Assembly (NCBI GenBank): GCA_949987705.1
Contig: OX465282.1
Location: 10,280,501 to 10,344,500, forward strand
Source: Thereva unica
Taxonomy: Eukaryota; Arthropoda; Insecta; Diptera; Therevidae
DNA: 64,000 nt
Direction: 5' to 3'
Position numbers and translations under genes: made by a program. The number at the start of each line of letters is the position of its first letter. Within the stretch, counting starts at the first letter, position 1. A model generated the notes under the pieces. The model was given only the letters and a program-made list of their open reading frames with translations, was not told the DNA's origin and made no database searches. Shown piece by piece: positions 1 through 9,588 of the stretch.

Positions 1-569
1 TAAGGTAAGCAAAGCAATTGCAAGAATTGTAACAAACCACAATTCGTTACTAATAATCCCTCTCCTAACAGAGCTTTATGAAAATAAATATTCACCCGGC
101 AGGCCTGGGTGATTCTCCTTTGAAAGCTTCACTCCGAAGCTTTAAAGCTTCCTACGCCGACAAGCTTTCTAGCTATAAAATAAACCGCTTCACCAAGCCA
201 AAAATTTAGTCTTTAACCAGGCTCGTTCGTGAGAGGTCACCTTCTCCGGTCCTATACCGTTTCGTGGTGTATGATCCAGCACGATTACACTATACACATT
301 ATACACATTACCTGAGGAATGTTGCCTAGGCCTTGTCGTGGTGTATAACCTGTAAACATGTATCCAAAGATGATAAGTATTTACTTAGATTTAAGAGACC
401 GAAGTTGTTAGTGTATAAGGACTTTTTTTGAATGATTAAAGAAATATTATTTTGTAAGAAGGTGTTTGTTCTCACCCGACCTTGGACCACTCAAGAACTT
501 CCCGCAACCCTCCCTTAAAAAAGGAGATTAAAGAACAACCGGACGAAACACCATTACAGAAAGCGTCAA
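1..569. other. No gene seen; start of window
   Basis: No coding block is recognisable. The stretch holds short local repeats, for example CGTGGTGTAT twice (about 264 and 337) and TATACACATTATACACATTA near 291-310. It may include decayed transposon sequence belonging to the PIF remnant just downstream, but nothing in it can be named. Confidence 0.5.
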
Positions 570-1180
570 GAATGCATATCACTGCCCAAAAATTTTCAAG
601 AAATGGAAAAGGCGACAGCAAGATTTTACAAAATAAGTACCTTTCCTAAAGTCATTGGATCCATTGATTGCACTAATATAACCATTCAATCTCCACGTAG
701 TATATAAGTATGCATTTTATTCAATAACATTCAATTTTTCGTAGGAGGTTTAGACGCGGAGAGCTATAGAAATAGGAAATTAAGTTTTTCAATCAACGAA
801 CAAGTTTTCTGCAACGCAGACTTGTATATCACAAATATTGTGGCTGGTTGGTCAGGTAGTGGCCATTATAGCTATATATTTAACAAAAGTACGCTGAAGA
901 GCAGACTGGAAGTTGGAGAGTTTGCAGTATATTGGTTGCTCGGAGATAAAGGCTATACGATTAAACCATATTTATTGACGCCTCTTCGTAACCCTGTGAC
1001 AAATGAAGAAAAATTATACAATGAGAGTCAAATTAGAACAAGAAATGTAGTGGAGAGGATGTTTGGATGCCAGGATAAGAGATCTCCAATTCTCCAGGAC
1101 AGCAAGCCGGGATAGGATACGGTACAGTATTGCATAACTGGCTAGTAATCCTAGCATTCAAAAACTAGCCCCATGTATCC
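570..1180 (+). pseudogene. PIF/Harbinger (HARBI1-like) transposase remnant with a spliceable intron
   Basis: PIF/Harbinger transposases are DDE nucleases that cut and paste DNA at TWA sites. From about 570 the translation gives the family block ending VIGSIDCTN (catalytic first Asp region), then, after a 48-bp GT...AG segment at 697-744, continues in frame with RNRKLSFSIN, IVAGWSGSGH, LLGDKGY, YLLTPLRNP and RTRNVVERMFG, all conserved HARBI1 blocks in the right order. The split codon across 697-744 (phase 1) rejoins as Arg, which supports a real ancestral intron. The frame decays after about 1090 and stops at 1113-1115. The N-terminal helix-turn-helix region is missing. It is a dead fragment; terminal repeats were not found. 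Confidence 0.85.
697..744 (+). other. Putative 48-bp intron in the PIF transposase remnant
   Basis: The segment begins GTAGTATATAAG and ends TTTTTCGTAG, with a pyrimidine-rich 3' end. Removing it joins ...IQSP and GLDAESY through one split Arg codon and keeps the family reading frame. Introns are known in insect PIF transposase genes. Splicing itself is inferred. Confidence 0.6.
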
Positions 1181-2339
1181 CGAGTATTAGGAATGCCAAA
1201 CAGAATGACATCGGCTCAGAATCGGACAGAATAATTGAGAAAGGTGAGCATCGGATCCCAGTGGTAGAGCCGCTAAATAAATTATTCGTTCAAAGATTAT
1301 TTCCTTGCATCACCACCAGTGTTCCACTTAAACGCAGTTAACTCACTTCATTCCACTCTAGGAATGCTCCATGAAATTGACGGTTGAAAATTTTAAAAGA
1401 AAGATGTCTCTTGAGTCGACTCGGGGAATACCATTCACTTGCAATGTCACATGACTTTAAGAATAAGGCCCACTATAATAACTTGCAGCACATTCCCGAA
1501 TGAATTTTCGAACAGTAGCTGAAAATATTGTTAGTCGCCAACTTGGTCCCACGAATTGTTGTTCAACTGATTCCATGGGTAAAGTTCGTATCCGCAAAAT
1601 TTTGAGGTGACAAACATCGTACTACAAAGTGAATGCGTGTATATTTTTTTAGAGTCCATAACTTTTCAAAGTATAATTGTTTTCAAATGTATTCAAAATT
1701 AAGTTGCCACAAAATGATTTTAAACAGCACTCAAACTTTTATTGAGGCAATTTTGTACCACGATATTAACAAAAACTAATTTCGATTATCTCTAATGTTT
1801 ATCAAAATACCATCGCTGAATTGTGCACTCTCAGAAATTCTGTAACTCAGACCTGAAATCATCTTATTGTCTTTTGTTGAAATAGTATCTGTGTATACAG
1901 CATGTACATGTAGAAATGGCTCTATACGAAAAATTGCCAGTGCCATAGATTTTTATTGTAATGGAATAATGTTAAAGAGATAACAACGTTTTGTGTAGTA
2001 TAAAACCAATAAAAGCTTACATCCAAAGTTGCTACTAAAATAGCTGGGACTTGACTGTTTTGTATATGAGACAATGTCAAATACAATTCGGATTTATTTT
2101 TGCTGTAAATTTAAATGATTTGAATATTTTGTTTATATCTTTTAAGAGGTATTTTTAGACATGAGTCAGCGTCAAGGCCATTTCCATGGGAAATTTAATT
2201 CTCTACAAAAAAATTCCTTCCTATAAAGTATATCGAAATTTTGCTTCGTTTGGGAGATATATTTCAAAAACTAAGAAGGGTCCATTTTGACCCCCAACTG
2301 CGTTTGCCACCCTCTAATTCAATAGCAGTCCGCGGTTTT
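1181..2339. other. A+T-rich stretch, no gene seen
   Basis: About 1.15 kb of A+T-rich sequence with stops in all frames and no motif I recognise. It may contain the rest of the decayed PIF element. Confidence 0.5.
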
Positions 2340-2389
2340 TTTTTCTTGAATGACCCATTGACCGATTCCTGCAATAAAACCAATGGGCT

Positions 2390-2638
2390 TTAAAAGTGAC
2401 ACTGAAATACGCGCTCAGCAAAGCCGATGTAAGGCTTGTGGTAATAATTGCCGGGAATCATCTTACCAATTTGGGAAAGCATTTCAACTCAAAACATCCT
2501 GACTTACACAGCGATGCGATTACAAGATCGAAAAGCGAACAAAATCCCCGTAAAAAGAAAAATATCATGGTGGAAATATCAGGTGAAAAATTAATTAGTT
2601 CATATATTTACGTCCGTAACAAAATCATATGTTGAAAT
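2390..2638 (+). pseudogene. BED zinc-finger remnant (hAT-type transposase N terminus)
   Basis: BED fingers are DNA-binding domains at the N terminus of many hAT transposases. One frame near 2418-2450 reads RCKACGNNC (the Cys pair) and, after a frameshift near 2450, a second frame reads NHLTNLGKHFNSKHP with the paired His residues spaced as in a BED finger. The rest of the frame to 2635 is basic (NPRKKKN) with no catalytic region. The frameshift and lack of a DDE core mark it as a dead fragment. It could also be a host ZBED-type gene fragment, which I consider less likely here. Confidence 0.6.
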
Positions 2639-2699
2639 ACTATCATGTAGTGGATCAACAACATCAGATTTTGATGTAGCAGCAACCAGTATAAAGCCT

Positions 2700-2884
2700 A
2701 GTATCCAGTATAAAGCTTTCTTTGCCTAGAGTAGTGAAAAATCTCGCGTAGAGAAGGATATACTCCTTTTAGAGCTCTACACATACACTCTACACCAACT
2801 TTACGCGAAAGTTTTCTCTACTAAAAAGCTCTATATTGTGTACGCGGTTGTTTTGTGTTTCGTAGAGCTCTACATCTGCTCTAC
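2700..2884. repeat. MITE-like remnant rich in TAGAGCTCTA
   Basis: This stretch carries repeated TAGAGCTCTACA and GTAGAG/CTCTAC motifs in both orientations and can fold on itself. Its right end (2844-2884) is repeated at 7479-7519, and the sequence resumes beyond 7519 with more CTCTA motifs. It appears to be an older repeat that was split by the Jockey-like LINE. Confidence 0.5.
2844..2884 (+). repeat. Left 41-bp direct repeat flanking the Jockey-like LINE
   Basis: Begins GCGGTTGTTTTGTGTTTCGT and is matched by 7479-7519 with three mismatches over 41 bp. The two copies bracket the LINE at 2893-7475, so they look like an unusually long target duplication or a pre-existing duplication. Confidence 0.65.
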
Positions 2885-2892
2885 CTCTCTTC

Positions 2893-3390
2893 CGAGACTT
2901 GGCTAAGGAATTATATACCTGATTCCTTAATTAGTCCAAAAGGGTTCAAAGTATTTATAAACGATCGTGCTGGTAGGATTAGTGGTAAGGTTGCTATATT
3001 TGTAAATAATTATACTCATGGTAAATTAGTGACATAGAACATAGTTGCAGCTCTGCGCTGCTTAAAATTTCTGAAGATATCAGGCAAGCGATGGTAGACG
3101 TTGGTGCTGTTGGATTTCTCCAAGGCGTTTGACAGAGTTAACCATATTATGTTAATAAATAAAATGAAATTTCTTTTTAACTTCTCTAACCATGCCTGTC
3201 AACTCATAAAATCTTATCTAAAAAAAACGTCGGTATCGAGTATGCTCGGGTGAGAAAATGTCCGACTTTATCAATATTGTCAGTGACGTTCCCCAAGGTT
3301 CCATTCTTGGGCCTTTATTCTTTTCAATGTTTATTAATGATTTGACTAGTTCCCTGACCTTTTGCCAATATCATTTATATGCTGATGACG
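2893..3390 (+). pseudogene. Jockey-like LINE, 5' part (endonuclease start joined to RT)
   Basis: LINE ORF2 encodes an endonuclease and a reverse transcriptase for target-primed insertion. At 2893-3035 the translation shows the start of an AP-endonuclease domain (SETWLRNYIPDSL, INDRAGRISGK). From about 3065 it jumps, with frame changes, into RT blocks: EDIRQA, LLDFSKAFDRVNH (with frameshift), then DVPQGSILGPLFFSMFIND and YADDA (RT active site). The middle of ORF2, about 1 kb, is missing. At 3390 it is cut by the RTE-like insertion and resumes at 6666. It is a dead copy with internal deletion and frameshifts. Confidence 0.8.
3379..3390 (+). repeat. Target-site duplication (left), 12 bp
   Basis: ATGCTGATGACG, identical to 6654-6665. 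It lies in the RT active-site codons of the host Jockey-like LINE; deleting the insert plus one copy restores the reading frame YADDVQLY. Confidence 0.95.
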
Positions 3391-3475
3391 CCTCGTCTGG
3401 TCCCAAGTCCAGGGTGTGAAAGGAGGAGGGTTGTCGACCTGCCGAGTCGATCGTAAAAACTAGGCAAGAAACCGC

Positions 3476-6400
3476 ATGGATACACGAACTAACCATTCAC
3501 GAAATAATGCTACTGCATCCGGGGCAGCCGATGCGCCAGCGCTGGGGACCAGGGATGCTGGTGAGAAGTGGGTTACTGGCCGAAACAATGCTACTGCATC
3601 CGGGGCAGCCGATGCGCCAGCACTGGGGACCAGGGATGCTGGTGAGAAGTGGGTTACTGGCCGAACACCCAAATTAGTCACACCGAAAAGGGAATTAAAA
3701 TTCGCTGCGTGGAATGTACGAACAGGACATCACGTTGGTCAAAAGGAAATCATAGCAATGGAATTGTTGAAATGCAAAATATCAATTGCTGCGCTATCGG
3801 AACTACGGCTTACCGGATCCGGGATATTGACAATCGCCACGCCAACAATCGACGAAACGATGATGCTTTACTATTCCGGTGGTGAGAAAAGAGAGGCCGA
3901 CGTCGGCTTTATGGTCGACCGACGGGCTGCCAGCAGCGTTATCGCATTCCAACCGATATCCGAGCGTTTGGCGGTTATAACCATCAGTGGAACGATCAAG
4001 ACCCATATCATATCCGTTTATGCGCCAACCGAGACCAGCACGGACACGAACAAGGACGAATTTTACGATCATCTTCAACAGACGCTGGATATGATACCTC
4101 AAACCGAATTAATAATTCTCGCGGGGGATTTCAACGCACATTCAGGAGTAGATCGAACCGGCTGGGAAGAAACCATGGGCAAATTCGGACACGGAGTAAT
4201 TAATGACAACGGCTTACGCCTGCTTTCATTCGCATCGTCAAACAACTTGATCGTTGGCAACAGCATTTTCCGCCATCCACTCAAACACCAACTCACCTGG
4301 CGAAATCCATCCGGCAAAGACTCGGCGATGTTAGACTACGTTTTGATCAACACAAGATTCCGATCGACGCTTAAAGACGTACGTGCAATGCGTGGACCCG
4401 ATTGCGGATCGGACCATTATCTTGTTCGAGCGAAATTGCAGATGCGATTGCAAAGAGCGAAGAAAACGGAGCCACCACCAGCCAAGAAAAATTGGGCGTG
4501 CCTACGGGACCCGGCCATCGGGCGAGAGTTTCAGATGGCATTGTCCAACAAATTCGCGGCGCTCGCAATACCGGACGATATCGATGTAGAAGAAAGGCAA
4601 TTGTCGGAGTCTATTGTGGAGTGTGCAATGGAGTTGTGTCCAACTATCCGTAAACGGACGCAGCCATGGATCTCGGACAGCTGTCTGGACCTCGTCGATC
4701 AGCGGAAGCGCATGAAACACGTCGACTTTGAGGAATACCGAAGATTGAACAAAGAAGTTCGGCAGAAAATGAAATTGGAACGAGAAGCGTACTGGAATAA
4801 CGTTGCGGCCGACATGGAAAAAGCGGCGTCGAGGCACGAGTACCGGACGCTGTACCAGACAATCCGCCGGTTAGGCGGCAAAACAACATCAACAAACGAC
4901 AACATCAAAAAATCGGATGGAACTTTTGTGACTTCTGCCCATGAACGCCTGGAGCGGTGGAGAGCATTCTTCCACCAGCTGTATAACCACGATCCGCCGC
5001 AAGGTCCAGCACCCGAACCACCGATTATCGAACAGCCGATGAATCAGTTTCTCGATACCGAACCAACAATTATCGAGGTGAAGACAGCAATCAAATCGCT
5101 GAAAAATGGAAAAGCGCCGGGAATAGACCAAGTAACCGCCGAGATGATCAAAGCTGGAGGTGATGTCTTATCACAACGACTTCATGTCCTCATAACACAC
5201 ATATGGCATTCGGATCGTGTCCCTTCGGTATGGAAGAAAGCGATCGTTGTCCCAATTTTGAAGAAAGGCGACAGTCGGGAATGCAAGAATTATCGCGGTA
5301 TTAGCCTTCTTTCGATCGTCGGTAAAGTATTTACGAAAATAATACAATCGAGGCTACAGAAACATCGAGAGCAAACGAGCCGGGAGGAACAAGCGGGATT
5401 TAGACCACATCGAGGATGCATTGATCAAATATTCGCCCTCCGTCAGTTAATGGAAGAAAGAATTCGTTGCGGCAAACGCATTGTCGTCGTTTTCATCGAT
5501 TTCAAATCCGCTTTCGATTGCATCGATTGGAACAGCTTGTGGAGAGTCTTGGTAACCGAACACGTGCCATTGAGAATCATCCAACTTCTCCAAGCGTCGT
5601 ACGATGGCTCAACCAGCAGCGTTCGTATTCGAAACGACTTATCCGAGGAGTTCCCGATTCAGACGGGTGTCCGACAGGGAGACGTCGCTTCGCCACTTCT
5701 CTTCAACGTTGTGATCGACGCGATTATGCGTGAAGCATTCGATGGACGACTCGGAGTTCAATACGACGACAACAACTTCGTAACAGACTTAATGTTCGCC
5801 GACGATAGCGCTGTTTTCGCCGACACGGATGCCGAAGCAACGGACATCTTATACGATATTTCCCGCATCGCCCAAACATACGGGTTAAAAATCAATGCGG
5901 AAAAGACCAAAGTGCTCACAACGGATGGATCAAGAGCCAGTGTTCACCTCGATGGAACCCAAATCGAACAGGTTCCAAGGTTCAAATATTTGGGATCATT
6001 GGTTGAGGAAACGAAAGTAGCATCGACGGCCGACGTTCACAGCCGTATCGGCCAGGCAACAGCAACATTCGCCTCGCTCAAGTGGTGCATATGGAAACGA
6101 GCAAATATTTCCATCAAAACGAAACTACGTCTTTACCGAACGTTGATTCTTCCGATTCTTCTTTATGGATCTGAAACGTGGACACTGCTCAAATCGGACG
6201 TTAAGAAGCTCGAGGTCTTCCAAATGCGATGTTTGAGGCAGATCCTCCGTGTCTCACTCCGTGATCGCCTTCGAAACGAGGTTGTCAGACAAAGATGCGA
6301 TCAGCAAACACTGATCGAAGAAGAAATGCAAAAACGTCGACTACGGTGGTTTGGACATGTTTGCCGAATGGATGATAACCGCTTGCCACGTAAACTTCTC

Positions 6401-6628
6401 TGGCGAGACCGTCCCGCAGACTGGAAAATCCAGCGATTGGCACCGAAGAAAACTTGGCTAAAGAATATCGAGGGCGACCTAAAGAATCAAAGATTATCAG
6501 TTACCGAGGCTCGAGACACCGCCAAAACCCGAGAAGAATGGAAGCGAATCGTGAATAGAGTTCGGGACCCAGCGGCACCGACAGCAGCGTATCCGTTGCG
6601 GGGACGTCCCGCTCGGACCGCCAGCTAA
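3476..6628 (+). CDS. Endonuclease-reverse transcriptase of RTE-A, 1050 aa, uninterrupted
   Basis: Would nick target DNA and copy its own RNA at the nick. Residues 9-62 are two tandem copies of a 27-residue unit (NNATASGAADAPALG...). The AP endonuclease follows from about residue 70 (AAWNVRTGHH), with GDFNAHSG at 217-224 and GSDHY at 311-315. RT spans about 500-800: GKAPGIDQVTAE, ILKKGDSRECKNYRGISLL, FIDFKSAFDCID, TGVRQGDVASPLLFN and FADD at 774-777. The C-terminal region has YGSETWTL, RLRWFGHVCRM and a basic end, as in RTE-type proteins. The ATG at 3476 lies in a stop-free frame and is 85 bp inside the element. There is no internal stop, so it could still be functional. It is much less A+T-rich than the surrounding DNA. 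Confidence 0.93.
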   Translation: MDTRTNHSRNNATASGAADAPALGTRDAGEKWVTGRNNATASGAADAPALGTRDAGEKWVTGRTPKLVTPKRELKFAAWNVRTGHHVGQKEIIAMELLKCKISIAALSELRLTGSGILTIATPTIDETMMLYYSGGEKREADVGFMVDRRAASSVIAFQPISERLAVITISGTIKTHIISVYAPTETSTDTNKDEFYDHLQQTLDMIPQTELIILAGDFNAHSGVDRTGWEETMGKFGHGVINDNGLRLLSFASSNNLIVGNSIFRHPLKHQLTWRNPSGKDSAMLDYVLINTRFRSTLKDVRAMRGPDCGSDHYLVRAKLQMRLQRAKKTEPPPAKKNWACLRDPAIGREFQMALSNKFAALAIPDDIDVEERQLSESIVECAMELCPTIRKRTQPWISDSCLDLVDQRKRMKHVDFEEYRRLNKEVRQKMKLEREAYWNNVAADMEKAASRHEYRTLYQTIRRLGGKTTSTNDNIKKSDGTFVTSAHERLERWRAFFHQLYNHDPPQGPAPEPPIIEQPMNQFLDTEPTIIEVKTAIKSLKNGKAPGIDQVTAEMIKAGGDVLSQRLHVLITHIWHSDRVPSVWKKAIVVPILKKGDSRECKNYRGISLLSIVGKVFTKIIQSRLQKHREQTSREEQAGFRPHRGCIDQIFALRQLMEERIRCGKRIVVVFIDFKSAFDCIDWNSLWRVLVTEHVPLRIIQLLQASYDGSTSSVRIRNDLSEEFPIQTGVRQGDVASPLLFNVVIDAIMREAFDGRLGVQYDDNNFVTDLMFADDSAVFADTDAEATDILYDISRIAQTYGLKINAEKTKVLTTDGSRASVHLDGTQIEQVPRFKYLGSLVEETKVASTADVHSRIGQATATFASLKWCIWKRANISIKTKLRLYRTLILPILLYGSETWTLLKSDVKKLEVFQMRCLRQILRVSLRDRLRNEVVRQRCDQQTLIEEEMQKRRLRWFGHVCRMDDNRLPRKLLWRDRPADWKIQRLAPKKTWLKNIEGDLKNQRLSVTEARDTAKTREEWKRIVNRVRDPAAPTAAYPLRGRPARTAS
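3500..3661 (+). repeat. In-frame 81-bp tandem duplication
   Basis: Two adjacent 81-bp units (3500-3580 and 3581-3661) differ at two positions. The repeat keeps the reading frame and encodes 27 residues twice just before the endonuclease domain. Confidence 0.95.
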
Positions 6629-6653
6629 CGGATCAAAGAGAAGAAAGAAAGAG

Positions 6654-6665
6654 ATGCTGATGACG
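6654..6665 (+). repeat. Target-site duplication (right), 12 bp
   Basis: ATGCTGATGACG, identical to 3379-3390, directly after the purine-rich 3' end of RTE-A. Confidence 0.95.
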
Positions 6666-7475
6666 TGCAGTTATATATTAGTAAGCCCATAGACCAACTT
6701 GAAGAAGGTGCCCGATCTATGAACCTAGACCTAAAGAATACCTTTAAATGGGTCGTTGAAAATGACCTAGATCTCAATCCATCTAAGTCTAACTCGATCG
6801 TTTTTTATAAAAATCCACTGGATTTGCCGACATTTCCTAAAGTATATTTAAACAGCGTACCTATTTCTTACAATAACTCTGTTAAAAAACTTGGAATTAG
6901 TTTTAATCAAACCTTAACATGGAGTAATCATATTAACAGCCTAATTTCTAAGATATAAGTGACACTTAGAAAATTACCCATATCCGCGCCATACACTCAT
7001 GTTGCAACACGCGTTCTCTTGGTAAAAATACTTATAATTCCTGTCTTGATCTATGGATGTGAAATTTTCTGCTCGCTAGATTGCAATACACAAGAGAAAA
7101 TTAAAAGGAGCTTTTAATTCAGCAATTCGTTATTGCTTCATGCTTCGACGTTTTGATCACACGTCTGCATAAGTAAATTCCGTCTTGGGTTATACTCTTA
7201 AAAAGTACATTGATTTTCGTACAATTATCTTTTTAAAGAAACTGATTTTGTACCATAAGCCTGACTACTAATTTGCAATAATGAATTTTTCGAATTCTCA
7301 AAGGGCACTGAACTTGCAAATCCCTAATTTTAACCATAGAATTACAGAAAAGCAATTCTTTATTCAAGCCATCAGACTTTGGAACACGTTATCAATTGAT
7401 TTAAGAGAAACAGCAGCATTCCCAGTTTTCGTAAAAATCTTTTTTTACATATCTGTAGATAATTATATGATTTGA
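6666..7475 (+). pseudogene. Jockey-like LINE, 3' part (RT C terminus)
   Basis: Continuation of the LINE interrupted at 3390. It gives VQLYISKPID after the active site, then LDLNPSKSNSIVFY, VKKLGISFNQTLTWSNHI (palm/thumb blocks of Jockey-type RTs), a stop at 6956-6958, then ILIIPVLIYGCEIF in a shifted frame, and finally at 7281-7475 the C-terminal block RLWNTLSIDLRETAAFPVFV. The frame is broken several times, so the copy is dead. A 41-bp repeat of the 5' flank follows at 7479. Confidence 0.8.
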
Positions 7476-7478
7476 GAT

Positions 7479-7519
7479 GCGGTGGTTTTGTGTTTGGTAG
7501 AGCTCTACATATGCTCTAC
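7479..7519 (+). repeat. Right 41-bp direct repeat flanking the Jockey-like LINE
   Basis: Matches 2844-2884 with three mismatches. Its position directly after the LINE C terminus suggests a target duplication. Confidence 0.65.
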
Positions 7520-7525
7520 GCTCTA

Positions 7526-7803
7526 TCAAACATGTTTAATAGAGTTTTTCTCTCTACAGTATCCATTCGTATTTGTGTATCGACTGCGCTTCGAATTTTT
7601 GTACATGGGTGTGTTAAATAACAGATCAAACAAATTTTGGAAAGCAGATGCATCTTCTTCCGTGAGCTCATTCAATAATTCCCGGTACAGTCCAGCTTTT
7701 TGTTTTCTTTTCGCGATCCAATCTGGCTTCCAACATTTCCTTCCCTTCTTTTTCTCTTCTTGGAGCAAAAATAAAACCGCGGTAGCTTTTCTTTGGCAAG
7801 AAC
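7526..7803 (-). pseudogene. PIF/Harbinger N-terminal fragment
   Basis: On the minus strand the frame reads KGRKCWKPDWIAKRKQ, LYRELLNELTEEDASAFQNL. This matches the start of insect PIF-type proteins (W..PW...R...G.Y..L..EL..ED...F.NF), which precedes the helix-turn-helix. No DDE core follows. Its upstream side is cut by the hAT insertion at 7804. Only about 95 codons remain. Confidence 0.65.
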
Positions 7804-8763
7804 TAGGGTTTCTCATACTGATTAACTCGGAATCGGATTCGGCGAATCTTTCCCCTGGGATTCGGAATCGGGGTCCGTTTCTGAAATTCGCCCAATCTCG
7901 ATTCCGCGATTTTTAGATATGAAATTCACTATTAAAATAAATATTCTTGATTATAACAAAAAAAAAATAATTAGTTGTTCCATCTGTTAGAAACTTTGGT
8001 AATTAAAAGTGACAGCTTCACTCAAAATTTCAAAATTTGAAAAAATTTTAAACTTAGTAGGCTCTGCTCTTTGGATTTTATGTCATGGTGGGGAAAATTA
8101 TATTGACATTTGGGTTCTCGATTGTTTTAGTTTCAGTTTAATTTTTCAAATTCAAAATTTGATTTAAAAAAAATTACGTAAGTTCAAATAATAATACATT
8201 TCAAGTTAAAGTATTCTAAAATTAATATAACCTTAGCTATGGCAACTAAAAGATCTAAAGTTTGGAATTATTTGACCGTGGAACCTACAACTAGCAATTC
8301 AAAACAAGCAAAAGTAAAATGTAGGTACTAAATGCAGCACTATTTTGCTATATACGGATCATTCTACAACATCAATGGCTAAACATTTAAAAGTTAAACA
8401 TGGAATTAGTGTAAGAAATGAGGAAATAAATCTGAATTAAAAAAACAAAAAACATCAATATTAGATTAAGATTACACTACTACAGCAAAGAGAACGGTAG
8501 AAGATATCGTGTCTGATCTAGAGGTGGCTGATGGGATATCAATTAGAGCCATCACTAGATCCAAATTTATTCGAGAATCAGTTCTTAAATGTGGTTATAC
8601 TTTAACAAAGAACGAATCCAGTGTCATGATGCTTGTCCAAAGTAATTTTGAGAACAACAAAAAAGAAATTATGATCGTGCGTCAAGATAAACTAAAACAA
8701 AATAAGCGATTCAGTATCACTTTGGTTAAATGGACCAGCATTCGTATGAAGAGTTACGTAAAC

Positions 8764-8866
8764 ATCAATTGGGACAAAATTCAAATTGGGATTAAACAAT
8801 TTCAAATTGGGACTAAACAATTTCAAATTGGGAATAAACAATTTCAAATTGGGACTTATGGGTTTA
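8764..8866 (+). repeat. Minisatellite array, left arm
   Basis: About four tandem copies of a roughly 22-bp unit containing CAAATTGGGACTAAACAATT. The same unit occurs inverted at 9409-9588. Confidence 0.85.
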
Positions 8867-9408
8867 GTTCATCATGATATTAGGAAGACTGCTTTTAAGA
8901 AGCCAGAGGCCAAGGACTTTGTTAGCCAAACGGTCTAACGGGTTGTCTAAGAAAAGTTCAAAATATGTATCAGACAAATGTTGTTTTAGTTATTGATAAT
9001 GCACCTTATCATGCCTTTTCATGCCTCAATCGAAGAAGTGTTTCAGGAAAAAGAATTTATTGGTCATCGATTACTTAAACTTGGACTATAGTCCAATAGT
9101 CCTATAGTCCAATGTTTAATGCTATCGAGAACGCTTGGTAAAAGCTAACGTTAAAAGAGAATAATAATCAAGCCGAATATCGTTTACAATGGCTACAAAC
9201 CATCTTAATTAATGATATAAGATATCAAACAGATGTGAAATGCACAAAATATATCGCCCATCGTTCAAAGGTTTATACCCGATGCATTAAATATGATGGA
9301 TGTTCGTTTTCGAATAATGTTTTTATACATATTGTTATTTGTATTCATAATTAATCCAAATTTAATAAAAATAATTAATACTTTAACTTTTACTGACAGT
9401 TGTTCATT

Positions 9409-9588
9409 TATTACTTCAAATTGTTTGGTCCCAATTTTAAATTGTTCGTTCCCAATCTGGGAATAAACCAATTTGAAATTGTCTAGTCCCAATTTGAAAT
9501 GGTTTATTCCCAATTTGAAATTGTTTAGTCCCAATTTGAAATGGTTTATTCCCAATTTTAAATTGTTTAGTCCCAATTTGAAATTGAA
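9409..9588 (-). repeat. Minisatellite array, right arm (inverted)
   Basis: About eight tandem copies of the reverse complement of the left-arm unit (AATTGTTTAGTCCCAATTTG), with TTTAGTCCC and TTTATTCCC variants alternating, suggesting amplification of a two-unit block. Confidence 0.85.

Larger units (their letters stand above)
3391..6653 (+). mobile_element. Full-length RTE-like non-LTR retrotransposon (RTE-A)
   Basis: A 3263-bp LINE bounded by perfect 12-bp target duplications. It has an 85-bp 5' leader, one long ORF with endonuclease and reverse transcriptase, and a very short 3' UTR ending in GAGAAGAAAGAAAGAG, a purine-rich tail rather than poly(A). A single ORF of about 1000 codons with a short 3' end is typical of the RTE group. 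Fragments of the same family lie at 20274-21535 (minus), 36067-36160 (minus) and 44255-44557 (plus), all sharing the GATCAAAG(GAA)n end. The clade name is my inference from ORF layout and C-terminal motifs. Confidence 0.88.
8764..9588 (+). mobile_element. Nested Tc1/mariner-type DDE fragment between inverted minisatellites
   Basis: Between the two arrays, 8977-9150 reads VVLVIDNAPYH and, after frameshifts, IEEVFQEKEF, GHRLLKLG and AIENAW, the D(N)APxH and NPIExxW blocks of the DDE_3 (IS630/Tc1/mariner) fold. The left array (8764-8866, about 4 units of 22 bp) and the right array (9409-9588, about 8 units) carry the same unit, TTCAAATTGGGAMTAAACAA, in opposite orientations, so they act as long repetitive inverted ends. 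The whole sits inside the hAT transposase frame, which resumes after 9588. Confidence 0.65.

Noticed and set aside
3460..3681. Minus-strand ORF with duplicated VTHFSPASLVPSAG block
   Set aside because: Antisense shadow of the 81-bp tandem duplication in the RTE-A ORF.
7482..7916. 144-codon plus-strand ORF
   Set aside because: It lies opposite the minus-strand PIF fragment and runs across the hAT terminus, so it cannot be one gene.
8764..9588. CRISPR-like array of short regular repeats
   Set aside because: Units are contiguous tandem repeats without unique spacers, in a eukaryotic transposon.
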